Of a DNA stretch of 64,000 nt, positions 32,991 through 45,200 are shown one piece after another. The DNA lies in assembly GCA_028583685.1 (NCBI GenBank), contig JAMXIF010001183.1:17205655-17269654 (forward strand). Direction: 5' to 3'. How positions within the stretch are numbered: position 1 is the stretch's first letter; each line of letters begins with the position of its first letter. Both the position numbers and the translations under genes were made by a program. Origin of the DNA: Petaurus breviceps papuanus. Lineage: Eukaryota > Chordata > Mammalia > Diprotodontia > Petauridae. Under the pieces are notes generated by a model. The model had not been told where the DNA came from. It did not search any database and saw only the letters and a list, made by a program, of their open reading frames with translations.

Positions 32991-33023
32991 GGGAGAGATT
33001 AAGGTGATACTAAAAAAAAAGAT

Positions 33024-33180
33024 AGGGGTGGCTAGGAGGCGCAGTGAATAGAGCACCAGCCCTGGGGTCAGGACGACCTGAGTTCAAATCCGGTCTCAGA
33101 TACTTGACACACTTACTAGCCATGTGACTTTGGGTAAGTCACTTAACCCCAATTGCCCTCCAAAAAGAAAAAAAAAAAAA
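33024..33180 (+). mobile_element. tRNA-derived SINE
   Basis: Sense: 'ggtggctaggaggcgcagtg', box B 'gagttcaaatccgg', tail 'ccccaattgccctcc'. Flanked by 'aaaaaaaagatag'. Confidence 0.92.
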
Positions 33181-33495
33181 AAGATAGTTTGGGATGTGTG
33201 CATGTGTGTTTTAAGGAATTTTCAGGTTGGATTAGTAGTTACTGCTAAAATCAAGTCTATGAAAGAAAAGGAGTAGAATAGCAACAGTAGATATAGAGAA
33301 TTCAGGTTGTACTAAGGACAAAGAAGTTCAGGAAAAGTGACACTGAGTTGGAAGGACAGATTTTGATCAAAGCTAGGAATTTCAGAATCCAAATTTAAAG
33401 AGGACAATGGTGAGGTGTTGGTTTGATCACTCACCTCTTCGGGTAGCTGGGCTGGAAAGGAGTGGAACTGTGGGTTATGAAAATTGAGGCTGATG

Positions 33496-33612
33496 AACTG
33501 GGAGGCCAGAGCTTTTGAATGCACATCTACCAATTGTCTCATTCCAAATTCTAGACCTACTTCCTATGGACTTGACTCCTACCTCTCATAGTTCTTCCTC
33601 TGACATCAACAA
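33496..33612. repeat. ~115-bp direct repeat, copy 2
   Basis: Partner of 31334-31450: 'aactgggaggccagagcttt' and 'cctacctctcatagttcttc'. Confidence 0.8.
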
Positions 33613-33639
33613 TTCCCCTCGAATACCAATCTCATTGGT

Positions 33640-34920
33640 GTGGTGCACCCCCTGGTGCAAATTGCAATCCTTCCATGCCACCTAATATTGTGTAATTTTT
33701 GTCTCTTCTTATAAATCCTACTCAATGTGCTAGAGGCCTTCCTTTAGTTCCATTACTGTTTCTTGGATAGCATTGCAGTGCCCAAATTGTCCATCTGCTA
33801 TCCATCAGTCTGTTTCATGACTAGCAATGCCTTTTGTTCAGTAATACATCTACTTAATGATGCTTTGAAGTCACAGAATCCCAATATTTTGAAGGGACCT
33901 TAAAGGTCATTTAGATTATTCCAGACACAAATTAGAATCCTCTTAGAATATCCCCAATAAGCAGTCATATGATTAGACTTCCAGCAAAATTACATACCCC
34001 GGGGTGGCCTAGGTGGCACAGTGAGTAAAGCCCGGCCCAGAGTCACGAGGACCCAAGTTTGGTTCAGGCCTCAGACACTTACCCACACACAAAAAAAACT
34101 AACCTTGGGCAAGTTACATAACCCCAATTGCCCTCCAAAAAAGGCAAAAAAAACCAAACCATACCCCGTGAGACAGTGCATTCCAGTTTGGAATAACTTT
34201 CAAGTCTTGGAAAATTTTCCTTAGAGATTTAACGTTCCTTTCTCCAACTCTCACCTATTGTTCCAAATACTGTCCTTTGCACACAGACAGAACGAATTGT
34301 ACCCTTTCCGAATGACAGCTCTTCAAATACCCAAGGAGCAAGATCATGGCCCCCTTAAATTTTATCTTCCATAGACTAAAGGGCCCCATTTCCTTCTATA
34401 TTATGACTTCTCAAGCCTTTCACCATCCTATTCACTTTCCTTTGAAAGTTCTTCAGTTTATCAATGTCCATTTTATAATGAACTCAGAATTTAACCCAGA
34501 TATGATCTGACCAGGAAAGAGTTCAGTAGGACTAGCATCTCTCATCATCTGACTATTTCCTTTCAATGGAGTCTAGGATAGTCTTTATCATAAAGTTGAC
34601 TGTAATGATAAAGCTGACTCAGAGGGAAAGCTGACATCAACGGTACAATTCATTAAACTCTCAGATCTTTTCCAGATGAACTACCAAGTCATGTCTTCCT
34701 CCCTCCCTCTTGTACTTAATGAAGTTGCTTTTTTGAGCCCAAGTGTAAAATTTTACACTTACTCCATTAAATTTAGACCACTGTTCCAGTCTGTTAAGAT
34801 CATTTTGGATTCCCATCCTGTAAACATACACCTTAACTTGTCTTCTCAGATTTATATTTATGAAATTGATAAGCATGCCATCTATGATTTTATCTGAATC
34901 ACAGATTTAAAAAACTTTGT
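33640..34920 (-). mobile_element. L3/CR1 LINE 3' region (antisense)
   Basis: Antisense phrases: 'agatcatggcccccttaaat', 'agtttatcaatgtccatttt', 'gatatgatctgaccaggaa' and 'tgagcccaagtgtaaaattt' are the usual L3/CR1 landmarks. A SINE interrupts it at about 34005-34150. Confidence 0.8.
34005..34150 (+). mobile_element. tRNA-derived SINE inside L3/CR1
   Basis: Sense: 'tggcctaggtggcacagtg', then 'aaccccaattgccctcc'. Flanking 'cataccccg' is repeated on both sides. Confidence 0.88.
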
Positions 34921-35384
34921 GACTCAAAACTAAAATAAAAATAAAACAAAATTTTTAAAAAGCAGGGCAAACACCAAACTATATAACAGCAGTTCAGTTT
35001 TTTCTTCTTTGTATGTATATGCTTTGAAAAGTTTATTAATAACTGTTAAATTCACAATGAAAAGAATTTTTTTAAAGGCCAAAGATTTGCAAGATTATTT
35101 GCAATCTTGCTAATCTAAGGATACTTCATAGAGTCATGTGAAACTTTAACATTTGTCCTCCAATTTCCAAAGCCTGGCACAAAAAATATGGAATCAGATT
35201 CACCGTGCTCCCATAGCAGTGAAGACAGACACCACACTAGAGGGCAGCAGAGGCCTATCCTTGAGCCAAAAATGTCCCCTCCTATAAAAAGAACCAGGAT
35301 AATCAGTGAAGTCCTCTGTCTGAATTTAACTGGCTTATTAAATTTTGAGACCTTACACCCCTAACATACACAAAACAAACTGCT

Positions 35385-36237
35385 TAGACAAAACAAAAAT
35401 TTTTATTTAAAATGACATTCATATACAACATGTATGACACCCTGTAATTCAGCAGGGAGCTGAGGCTTCCCAAGCACAGGACACCTTTCTGAAATGGCAA
35501 TCCTATCTGTCCCAGTCAATGAAAGGCTTTGAGCCTCCAGTCCAGATCTGCTTTCTGTAGATCAATGGGTCTTAAATATTGTCACTGTGTTTTTTTTTCC
35601 TTGAGAGCTCTCATGGCCCTGGAGACCCCTACACAAAAAAGATCCAGCTGGTCTTGCAGTGGCCATATCGTCAAGTGTTCCAAAGCCAGGAAGGAGGGCC
35701 CAGGAAACAGAAGAGATGTTTCACTATTAATCTAATAAAAAGAGTCCACAGCTCCAATCTCTTGAGCCTATTAAGAAACATTGTTTTGGCCTCAGGCCCC
35801 AGCTTCTCCCCAATCCTGAGGGAGTCCACAAGTCACAAGACCCCAAGTTAGGGTTAAGTTCAGAACACATAAAGGAAGATATTCACTCTTGGGAGCATGG
35901 CCACATCTGCTGATAAGGAGTTGCTAGTGATGGGGAACAGATACCGCTCAACCTGCCTGATTCTAAAAAGAGATGGGAATTAAAAACCCTAAATATGGTC
36001 CAGGCAAACCCATCAGTGATGGGAGAAGGAAAGGCAGGACGGTGTTAGTGCTCCGCTTCATTCATAAACACACATAGAAGCCCTGGCTGGAGAGTCATCA
36101 TTAAAAATAATCCTAAGAGGAGATGGACTAAGAACATAAGTAAGGCATCCTGTGAAATTCATAACATCAGGAGGTCAGAGTCCAGCAGAATCCAAAAAGG
36201 ACAAATTCAGAAGACAGGAGAAGAGACAGGTTGGGGG
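35385..36237 (-). other. F11R: Likely F11R 3' untranslated region
   Basis: Sequence between the F11R stop and the candidate poly(A) site, free of recognisable repeats, as is usual for a 3'UTR. Extent inferred. Confidence 0.6.
35402..35407 (-). terminator. F11R: F11R poly(A) signal AATAAA
   Basis: TTTATT on the plus strand gives AATAAA on the F11R strand, about 830 bases below its stop codon. It is followed by a T-rich stretch (TTTTTGTTTTGTCT), as expected around a cleavage site. Confidence 0.65.
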
Positions 36238-36273
36238 TCACACCAAAAATGATGATGTCTGTCGGAATTCTCC
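36238..36273 (-). CDS. F11R: F11R coding exon 10 (PDZ-ligand end)
   Basis: Encodes [11 protein letters not shown] then TGA at 36240-36238. The last eight residues match human. Acceptor TTTCCTAG. Confidence 0.95.
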   Translation of the reverse strand, partial: GEFRQTSSFLV

Positions 36274-39200
36274 CTAGGAAAACAGAACTTCAAGTAAGTT
36301 CCCTAAAATTCCCACTAACTAAATAGTCCCACAACTACAAACTAGAAACTCCATCCATTCTGGCAAGATAACCCTCCCCACTTCTTTCCCAAAGGCCCAT
36401 ACCCTTCCGGCCCAAACCCAGCACACTCACATCACTGCGGGCAGAAGGCTGGCTATAGATGACTTTCTTATTGGTACTCCTGAAAATAAATCAGTGAAAA
36501 TAGATGGTCAGTCCTCTCACCCCTCATGTGCAGCTTAAAAGTCAGATAATTCCCCACTTCCAACCTTATGATACCAAGGATGGAATATTTCAAGACACAA
36601 AAAACCCATGAATTCAGCAGTCCTCCCTCCCAGGCTGGGCTCCTCCCATCATTTCCATCCCCATCCCTAGCCCCTTCACAGTTCTGGCTTGCAGCACCCA
36701 TCTCCTTGCTCTCAGCTTCAGAAACTTCTGTTGATTAAGGGCAACTGTAATTGTCTGGTAAGGGAGGAGAGCCCAGCATCTCACTCACCCTTTACTTGTT
36801 CCTGAAAGAAAATTAAAAATAGGGCCATAAGAATCAGGCAGCACTCTGCTGGTCCAGGTCCACATAGTAGAATATCCCCTACTCCCTGACCCCACCCCAT
36901 CCCACCCCTGCAGAGGACTAGATGATGTAACTGCTCCAGAACCCAGGCAAGGTCCATCACCTTGTGGGAAGTGGGGACAAGAGATAGGGAAAGAGGGGAA
37001 GGTAAAAAACAGGAAAGGAGAATGGGGTAGGCACTTACTGGTGAAATAGCCTCGAGAGTAGGCGAACCAGATACCAAAAATCAGGAGCCCAAGGAGGAGC
37101 AGCGTCACAATAACAGCTGCCACGATGCCCCCTACATTTAGTTCCACTGTGGAATACAATTGGAGGCATCAGGAACCTGTACCCCAAGGTCTTTTTCTAA
37201 TTGCCTAACCTAGACACCAGCCCTGGCAACCCAGCCCCTTCAATGGCAAACAAACCCAAAGCCAGGGAAAGATTGGGGGGGGGGGGGGGGGTTCTGGTAT
37301 CACATCCCTTTCCCACCCTTACTCACCAGCTTCCATTCGGACAGCTTCTGAGGACTTGGCAATCCCAACCCCATTGCTTACTTGGCAGGAATAATCCCCT
37401 GTATCAACGGCTGACAGAGGGTCAAACACCTAGAGGGAAGCACATAAGTCAGTCTCTTGCTCTAAGGAGAGTCTAGACCTCTGCCAAAGTTCAAGGGATT
37501 CAGCTCAATTTTCTTTTCCTACTTGGACCTATGGAATCCCTAGAACCCATGACCCTCATACCAGTTCCCCTGTCTTAGTGTCAATGGTATATGAAGAATT
37601 GATGAAGGCACGGGAGTTCTTGGGCTCCAAAGGCATCAGAATCCCATCCTTGAACCACTCGTACTGAGGGGGCGGAGAACCATCCTCCTCAGAGCAGGTC
37701 AGCACAACTCGGTTCCCAATAGTGGCTGAAGATGGAACACTGACTGTGGGCTTTGACGGTGGCACTAGAGAGAGAAAAAGGGACAAGGCTAGAGTGAGAA
37801 GAGAACTGGCCACTGACAAACAACACCCCTCTAGAGTACTCTGTAACCAAAGCCCACAAATGAAAGCTTACATTGGCATAATGTTTTAGTGTGTGTGTGT
37901 AGGTAGCTGAAATCTACTTCTCCTGAATTCCAACCATAACACTCCTCAGTCTCCCACAGGCCTCTGGTCCGATGACCCTCAATTTCTACATAATTTGAGG
38001 ATTCCCTCTCCCTTCCTGCCCCAAGCACCAAAAGGTTCATTTCTGAGTCCCTCTTTCCTTTGGCATTTTTCAACAATTGCCTCCCTTCTAAGTCTTGCAG
38101 TTTTCTTTAGAAATACTGGAAGAAGACAATGAACCTTGAAGCAGGAGAGTTAGGAGAGGTTATGATGTAGGCTTGCCTATGTGATTTTATACCTAACACA
38201 AGGAGCTCCACGGTGATCTCTCCATATTCTGTTCCACCATTTTCAGTGACCATACATGTATACATCCCCGTGTCCTTTCGGGTCACAGAACGAAAAGAAA
38301 TACCACTCTGTGAGAAGACCACCCGGCCTTCGTAGGAAGCTGTGGTTACCAGGAGAAAGCATGGAGAAAGATTAAGACTGAAAGTAGAAATGTCACACCA
38401 ATTCATAAGCACCCTACACCAAAAGGGCCCAGACAGCTTTCTCTCACCACCCCCAGAACATCATGTAGAAGAGCTATAGGGGCTGTCTTGACATTAAAAT
38501 GTTTTCCTCTGAGGATATAGCACAATTGCTTCTACCACAGACTCGAACACTTTGGGGATTGCAGAGGCTGCCAAGAGGACTCCAGTGACTTACCAGTAAT
38601 CTTGCTGTCATAGCAAACCAGGCTGGTTGTGCTTCCCCGAACAAACTTCCACTCAACTCGGGGTGAGGAGAAGCCCGCATAGTGACAGGTCAGTGTGGCA
38701 GCTACAGGAAGATGACAAGTGAAGCTAGGATGCACCAGCAAAAAGGGAATCCCTAATGCCCACACACTAGGCCGTTTCCTTCACCCCCACTCCTAAGAAG
38801 AGTTCCATCCCACCACCTCCAGCCTCAGCCCACTCACGTTGATTCTCATCTACTTTAACTTGCTGTTGAGAAGTATAGACTGTGACAGCACCCACTGCTG
38901 AACAACCTGGAGAGGAGAAAGATGAGTGCAATCAGGGAAAAAGAAGAAAAAACATGACAGAAGAAGACAGAGGGTTAGGAGAGAGAGGGGCTGGTAGGGA
39001 AGCAACTAGGCAAACAGGCCAGATGAATGATAAATATTAAGAATCACTTACAGACTACTCAACCCAGCCTCTAGCCTCCAATTACAGCTCTATAATTAAT
39101 ATTTACACAGAGCTTTGAGGTTTACAAAGTGTTTTTCGAACAACAAACCTGTGAAACAGGTAATTAATTATTTACTATTGGGCAGCTAGGTAGCACAGAA

Positions 39201-42200
39201 GCCCGGGCTTACAAGTTTCTCTGATAAAAGTTTTATTTCTCAAATATATCGAGAACTAAGTCAATTTTCTAAGAATGGGAGCCTTTCTCAAATTGATAAA
39301 TGGTCAAAGGATATGTAGGCAGCTTTCAGATGAAGAAACCAAAGCTATCTATAGTCATATTAAAAAAATGCTCTAAATCACTATTGATTAGAGAAATGCA
39401 AATTAAAACAACTCTGTAATACCACCTCATCTCTATCAGATTGGCTAATATGACAGAAAAGAAAAATGACAAATATTAGAGAAGGTGTGGAAAAAAATGG
39501 GACACTAATGCACAGTTGATAAGAGTTTTAAACTGATCCAACCATTTGGGAGAGCAATTTGGAACTATGCCTTAAGGGCTACAAAATTGTGCATACCCTT
39601 TGACCCAGCAATATCACTACTAGATCATAAGATTAAAAAAAAAAAAAAAAGGAAAAACAACCTATGTACAAAAATATTTACAGCAGCTCTTTATATGGTG
39701 GCAAAGAATTGAGGGGATGCCCATCAACTGGGGTATGGTTGAACAAGTTGTGGTATATGATTATGATGGAATATTATTACTGTGCTATAAGAAATGATAA
39801 GCAGGATGCTTTCAGAAAAACCTGGGAAGACTTACATGAACTGATGCAAAGTGAAATATGAAGAACCAAGAAAACATTATATACAGTAAACATAATGTGG
39901 TATGGTGATCAACTGTGAATGACTTCAGCAACACAATGATCCAAAACAATTCTGAAAGACTTATGACAAAAAATGCTATCTACCTCCAGAGAAAGAACTG
40001 ATGGTGTATGAATGCAGATTGAAGCATATTTTTTTAAACTATTATTCTTGGTTTTTTGGTCTGTGTTTTCTTTTGCAATATAGCTAATATGCAAATGTTT
40101 TGCATGACTAAACATGTACAATCTATAACAAATTGTTATAACTTCATGGAGAGAGGAGGGGAGGGAGAGAATTTGAAACTCAAAATTTTTAAAAATGAAT
40201 GTCAAAAAATTTTGTTTATATATAATTTTTTTTAAAAATAAAAAAAAAGATATCTTAAAGATAACTGTCTAGATCTCTTTGAACCAGAGGGCAAGGTGGA
40301 AAAAGAATCTATCATTTATGTCAAAGAAATTCCAAAATGAAAATTCCCAGAAATATCACAGTCAAAATTCAGATTTTCCAGTTCAAAGAAAGATGACTGC
40401 AAGCAGCCAGAGGAAAAAAGAAAAAGAATTCAAGTACTGAGGAACCAGTCAGGCTCCCTCATAATTGCCAGGAAGAACTTTTCCAACAAAACTGAGTATA
40501 ATGCTACAGGGAGAAAGAATACACCTTAAATGAAATAAAGGATTTCTAAAAATTCCTAATGAAAAGAAGGGCTGTGAAGACATTTTGAAGTTCAAACACA
40601 GGACTGAAGAGCAACTTAAGAAGGTAAACATTAATGAACAATGATAAAGGACTAAACAAAGATAAAATGCTTACATTCAAATATGAGGAAATGACACATG
40701 TGTCCCCTCTAGACCCTACCATCATCGGAGTAATTAGACAAGGCCTAGGAGTGGTTCAGTTACTTCTTGATGATCATAGGAGAACAGAAAGAAAGGGAAG
40801 AGGCTTATGCATATTCTGGGAAGGAGGTAGAGTAGAGAAAAGGTGGTTGGGGAAAATTATCTCACACAATCAAGATATACAAGTAAACATCTATATACAT
40901 AAGGAAGATGGGGCTGGGGGAAACAGCTAACACTTGAACCTCACTCTCATCTGAACTCGTCAAAAGGAGGAAGAATGGACTTTCACACACACACATTAGT
41001 TACAAAAATATTTCATTCAACTGGGAGATAGGCAAAGGGGGAGAATCAGAGAAAGGATAGATTAAGGGAGAGATAAGATCAGTCCTAAACAAAACAAACT
41101 CTAAGAATGTAAAAAAAAAATATTTATAGCTCTTTTTACACCAAGTCATTTTTTATTTTGCCTTTTTTTCTTGGAGAGGCAATTGGGGTTAAGTGACTTG
41201 CCCAAGTTTACACAGCCAGTAAGTATTAAGTATCTGAGGTGGTATTTGAACTCGGGTCCTTCTGACTTCAGGGCCAGTACTCTATTCACTGTGCCACCTA
41301 GCCGCCCCCATTTATAGCTCTTTTTGAAGTGGCAAAGAATGAGAATCTAAGAGAGTGACCATACATTTAAAAATGGATAAAAAAAAGTTATGGTATATAA
41401 GTGCAATAGAATACTATCTTGCTATAGAAATAATGAAGAGAGGGTTTCAAAGAAACCTAGGAATACTTGTATGAACTGATGCAGAATGAAGTAAACAGAA
41501 CCAAGAAAACAATTTATATGATGACAACAATGTGATTTAAAGAAAACAATTGAAAGAATTATGAACTCTTATCAGTGTAATGACCAACCATGATTCCAGA
41601 GCACTAATGATGAAACACGCTACCTACTTCATGACAGAGAAGTGAAGGGGTTAAGAACACAGAATAAGATAAGTATCTTTTTGGACATGGTCAACGTGGA
41701 AATCTGTTTTGACTGACTATATACACTTGTAATGGGTTTCATTTTTCTTTTGTTCTCAATTAGGGGAGGGGACAGGGTGAGAAGGTGGGTTTTTGCTGAT
41801 TGAAATAAGCTATTTTTAAAAATAAAAATGAATTAAAAATTAAACCAAGAAGTAGTAAGACTAAGTATTATCTTCATTTTTTATGAATTAAAACAACTAT
41901 CACTTATGTGACACTTAAAGATTTATAAAACACTTTATGTATATTATCTCATTTTATCCTCACAACCACCACGGAGGAAACAGAAATAAAGTCACTTGCT
42001 GAAAATGGTACAACTAGTCAGTAGAACTCAGAACTGGAACACAGGTCTTTGGATTCTTCAAAAAGAACTTATTCCACTACATGGAGCAGCTAAAGAGAAC
42101 CCAGCATCAGCCTGGAGTCAGGAGGACCCGAGTTTGGTTCCCGCCTCAGACACTTAACACCCACACAAAATAACTGGCTGTGTAACCTTGGGCAAGTTAC

Positions 42201-45200
42201 TTAACCCCAATTGCCCTCCAAAAAAAAAAAGGCATATATTTGAAAAAAAAAAAATAAAGAGAATCCAGATCTAGATGTAGTAGGGACTTTGGTGGCCAAA
42301 TAATCCTACCCCCTTATTACAGACAGGAGGACACTGAGGCTCAGGACTTGCCCAAGGCATCAGAAGCAGGATGTAAACCTAGAGCTGTACTAAATGATGG
42401 AAGGTGGGGAAAAAAAAAGAAAAGAAACAGGTCTGATTAAAAAACATCTACTGTCAAAGTCTAAGAATTAGTCCGGAAAATAATGCACAGATGAGAAAAA
42501 GAACAAAGTAGTCTATTTGAGAAGCAGTAATCCATCAGTTCCTTCTCTTTTCATATTGACTTTCACTCATTTTTTAAAGATGAAACTCGTGTTTATGGTT
42601 TTTTTTTTTGCTTTTTGGAGGGCAATTGGGGTTAAGTGACTTGCCCAAGGTCACACGGCTCATTTTTGTATCAAGTGTCTGAGGCCGGATTTGAACTCAG
42701 GTCCTCCTGACTTCAGGGCCGGTGTTCTATTCACTGCGCCACCTAGCCGTCCCTTCAAGTTTATGTAGGAAGAATTCATCGAATTCATAAACTATGTTTT
42801 TATTTAGTGGTCTGTCCCCAAGATTAAATAGGAACTTCTGTCTTCATTAAGGCTGTTAGCACATGAAATTGTCTTTGATAGGCCTGGATACCAAATATGA
42901 AACTTAACACTTAGAAATTTAAGTGTGTATATGAAATACAAAAAAACTTTCTTCTTCTATGGAACCTAATAAAACACATCCCTTACTTAAAATAGTAACT
43001 AGCCTTGGGAATAGAAACTTAAACAAAATCACAGTTCATAAATTTGATAGTCATTCCTCCAGCACATCTAACAGTAACTATAGTTAGTGTAACAGATACA
43101 TAGATGCCATATATAAACTTAAGATAAATACTACACCCACAATTACACAACCATAAATAGAATGTATACATTCTTCTTCCCCATCACCATTGCCCTAGTG
43201 TAGACTTTATTTCTTATCTCATTATAGCAATCTTTTAAAAAATTATCTTCTTAGGGGTGTGAGGTGATACAGTGAGTAGAGCACTGGCCCTGGAGTCAGG
43301 AGGACCTGGGTTTGGATCCGGCCTCAGACACTTGGCACAAAAAACTAGCCATGTGACCTTAGGCAAGTCACTTACCCCCAACTACCCTACTCTCCCCCCT
43401 CCAAAAAAAAAGCAAAAAAATGTATCTTCTTTCCTCATGTTCCCTTCTCTATTGAAAAAATATAAGTAAAATCCTTGTGACAAAATATACTTAGTCAAGC
43501 AAAACAAATTCCTCTATTGGCCAAGTCCAAAAATGTGTGTCTTATTCTACATATTTAATCTATCACTTCTCTGTTATGAAGTATGTAGTAGCATGCTTCG
43601 TTATTGGTCCTCTGAAATCATGGTTGATCGCTGCATTGATCAGTTCCCAAGTCTTGCAAAAAAAAAAAAATTGATCATTTTTATAATGTTATAATATAAA
43701 TTCTTCTCCTGATTCTATTCACTTCATTCTGCATCAGTTTTCAAGCCTTCCCAGGTTTCTCTGAAACTGTCCCCTTCATTGCTTCTACAGTATTCATTTA
43801 CATACCACAATTTCTCTAATAGGACACCCCTATTAGTTTCCAGTTCTTCGCCACTAAAAAAATAAACAATACACATATTTTTGTACATTTAAGACCTGCT
43901 ATTTGATCTCTTTGGGTTACAGACCCAGCAGTGGTATTTCTGGCTAAAAGATTAAGATTAAATTGCTCTCACAAGTTGTTCTAGAGCTCATCATCTTTCC
44001 CCTAAAACTCTCCCTCCTCCCAAGTTTCCCTCTTCTTGCTGAGGGAACTATCATTCTCCCAGGTCCCAGGTTTGCAACCTTGGTTATCACCCTTGACTCC
44101 TGATATCTCAACAGCTCCCATCTAATCTGTCGACAAGGCCTGTTGGATCGCACCTGTGCAGCATCTCTCAAATACACATCTTTCTCTCCTCTGACACTGC
44201 CACTGCTCTAGTGAAAGCCCTCCTCACCTCCCACTTTGATCACTGCAATAGCCTGGTGGTTGACTGGCCTGCACCAAGTCTATCCCCACTCTAATCCATC
44301 TTCTATTCAGCTACCAAAGTGATTTTACTAAATCCAAAGTCTCAAAAATGTCCACTCACCTCAATAAACTCCAGTAGCTACCTATCACTTCCATGTAAAT
44401 ATAAAATCCTTTGGCTTTTAAAACCCTTCATAATCTGCCTGCTATCTTTCCAGTCTTCTTACACTTTAGATCCCACCCCTCCCTCTACATACTCTATGAT
44501 AGGGGCAGAGCCAAGATGGCTAAGTAGAAGCATACTCTATGATCCAATGGCATTGGCCTCCTTGCTGTTCTACATGCCATGTCCCATCTATACCTGTCTT
44601 CTTCTTCCTTCCTCCCTCCTTGTCTCTACCTCCTGGCTTCCTGGGCTTCCCAGCTAAAATTCTGCCTTTTACAAGAACCCTTTCTTCAGTCCCCTTAATT
44701 GTTAGTGACCACCTGCTAGGATTATTTCCAATTTATTCTGCATGTAACTTCTTTGGACGTAGTTGTTTGCATATTATCCTCCCCTGTTAGATTGTGCGCT
44801 CCTTGAGGGCAGGGGCTGTTTTCCCCTTTCTCTTATTTGTTGTGCTTAGCACAGAACTAGCAATCTATAAATGCTTCTTGGTTTGAATTGAGTCACCTAG
44901 AGTACAAAGTAGTTAAGTGACTTGCCCAGGCTCCCACAGCCAGTATAAATCACAGACAGGACATGAACTGAGGTCCTCCTGGTTTAAAGGCTATCTCTCT
45001 TTCCAATATGCCAAGCTGCCTCTACTACGAGATAACCACAAGGCACTTTAGGAGACAGGGCACCAGTAGCTAGAGTAATGGTAATAGCAAACAATATTGT
45101 TTTCATTTCCTACCATATAACAAATAAAGACAAAGAAATGAAGAGACTTGCCTGAAGTCACCAGCTGACAGAAGCAGAACTCAGGTCTTATGACTTAATC

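Noticed and set aside
37831-38076. Minus-strand frame between F11R exons 4 and 5 as an extra exon
   Set aside because: It lies in an intron, the flanking exons already join in phase, and it has no Ig-like content.
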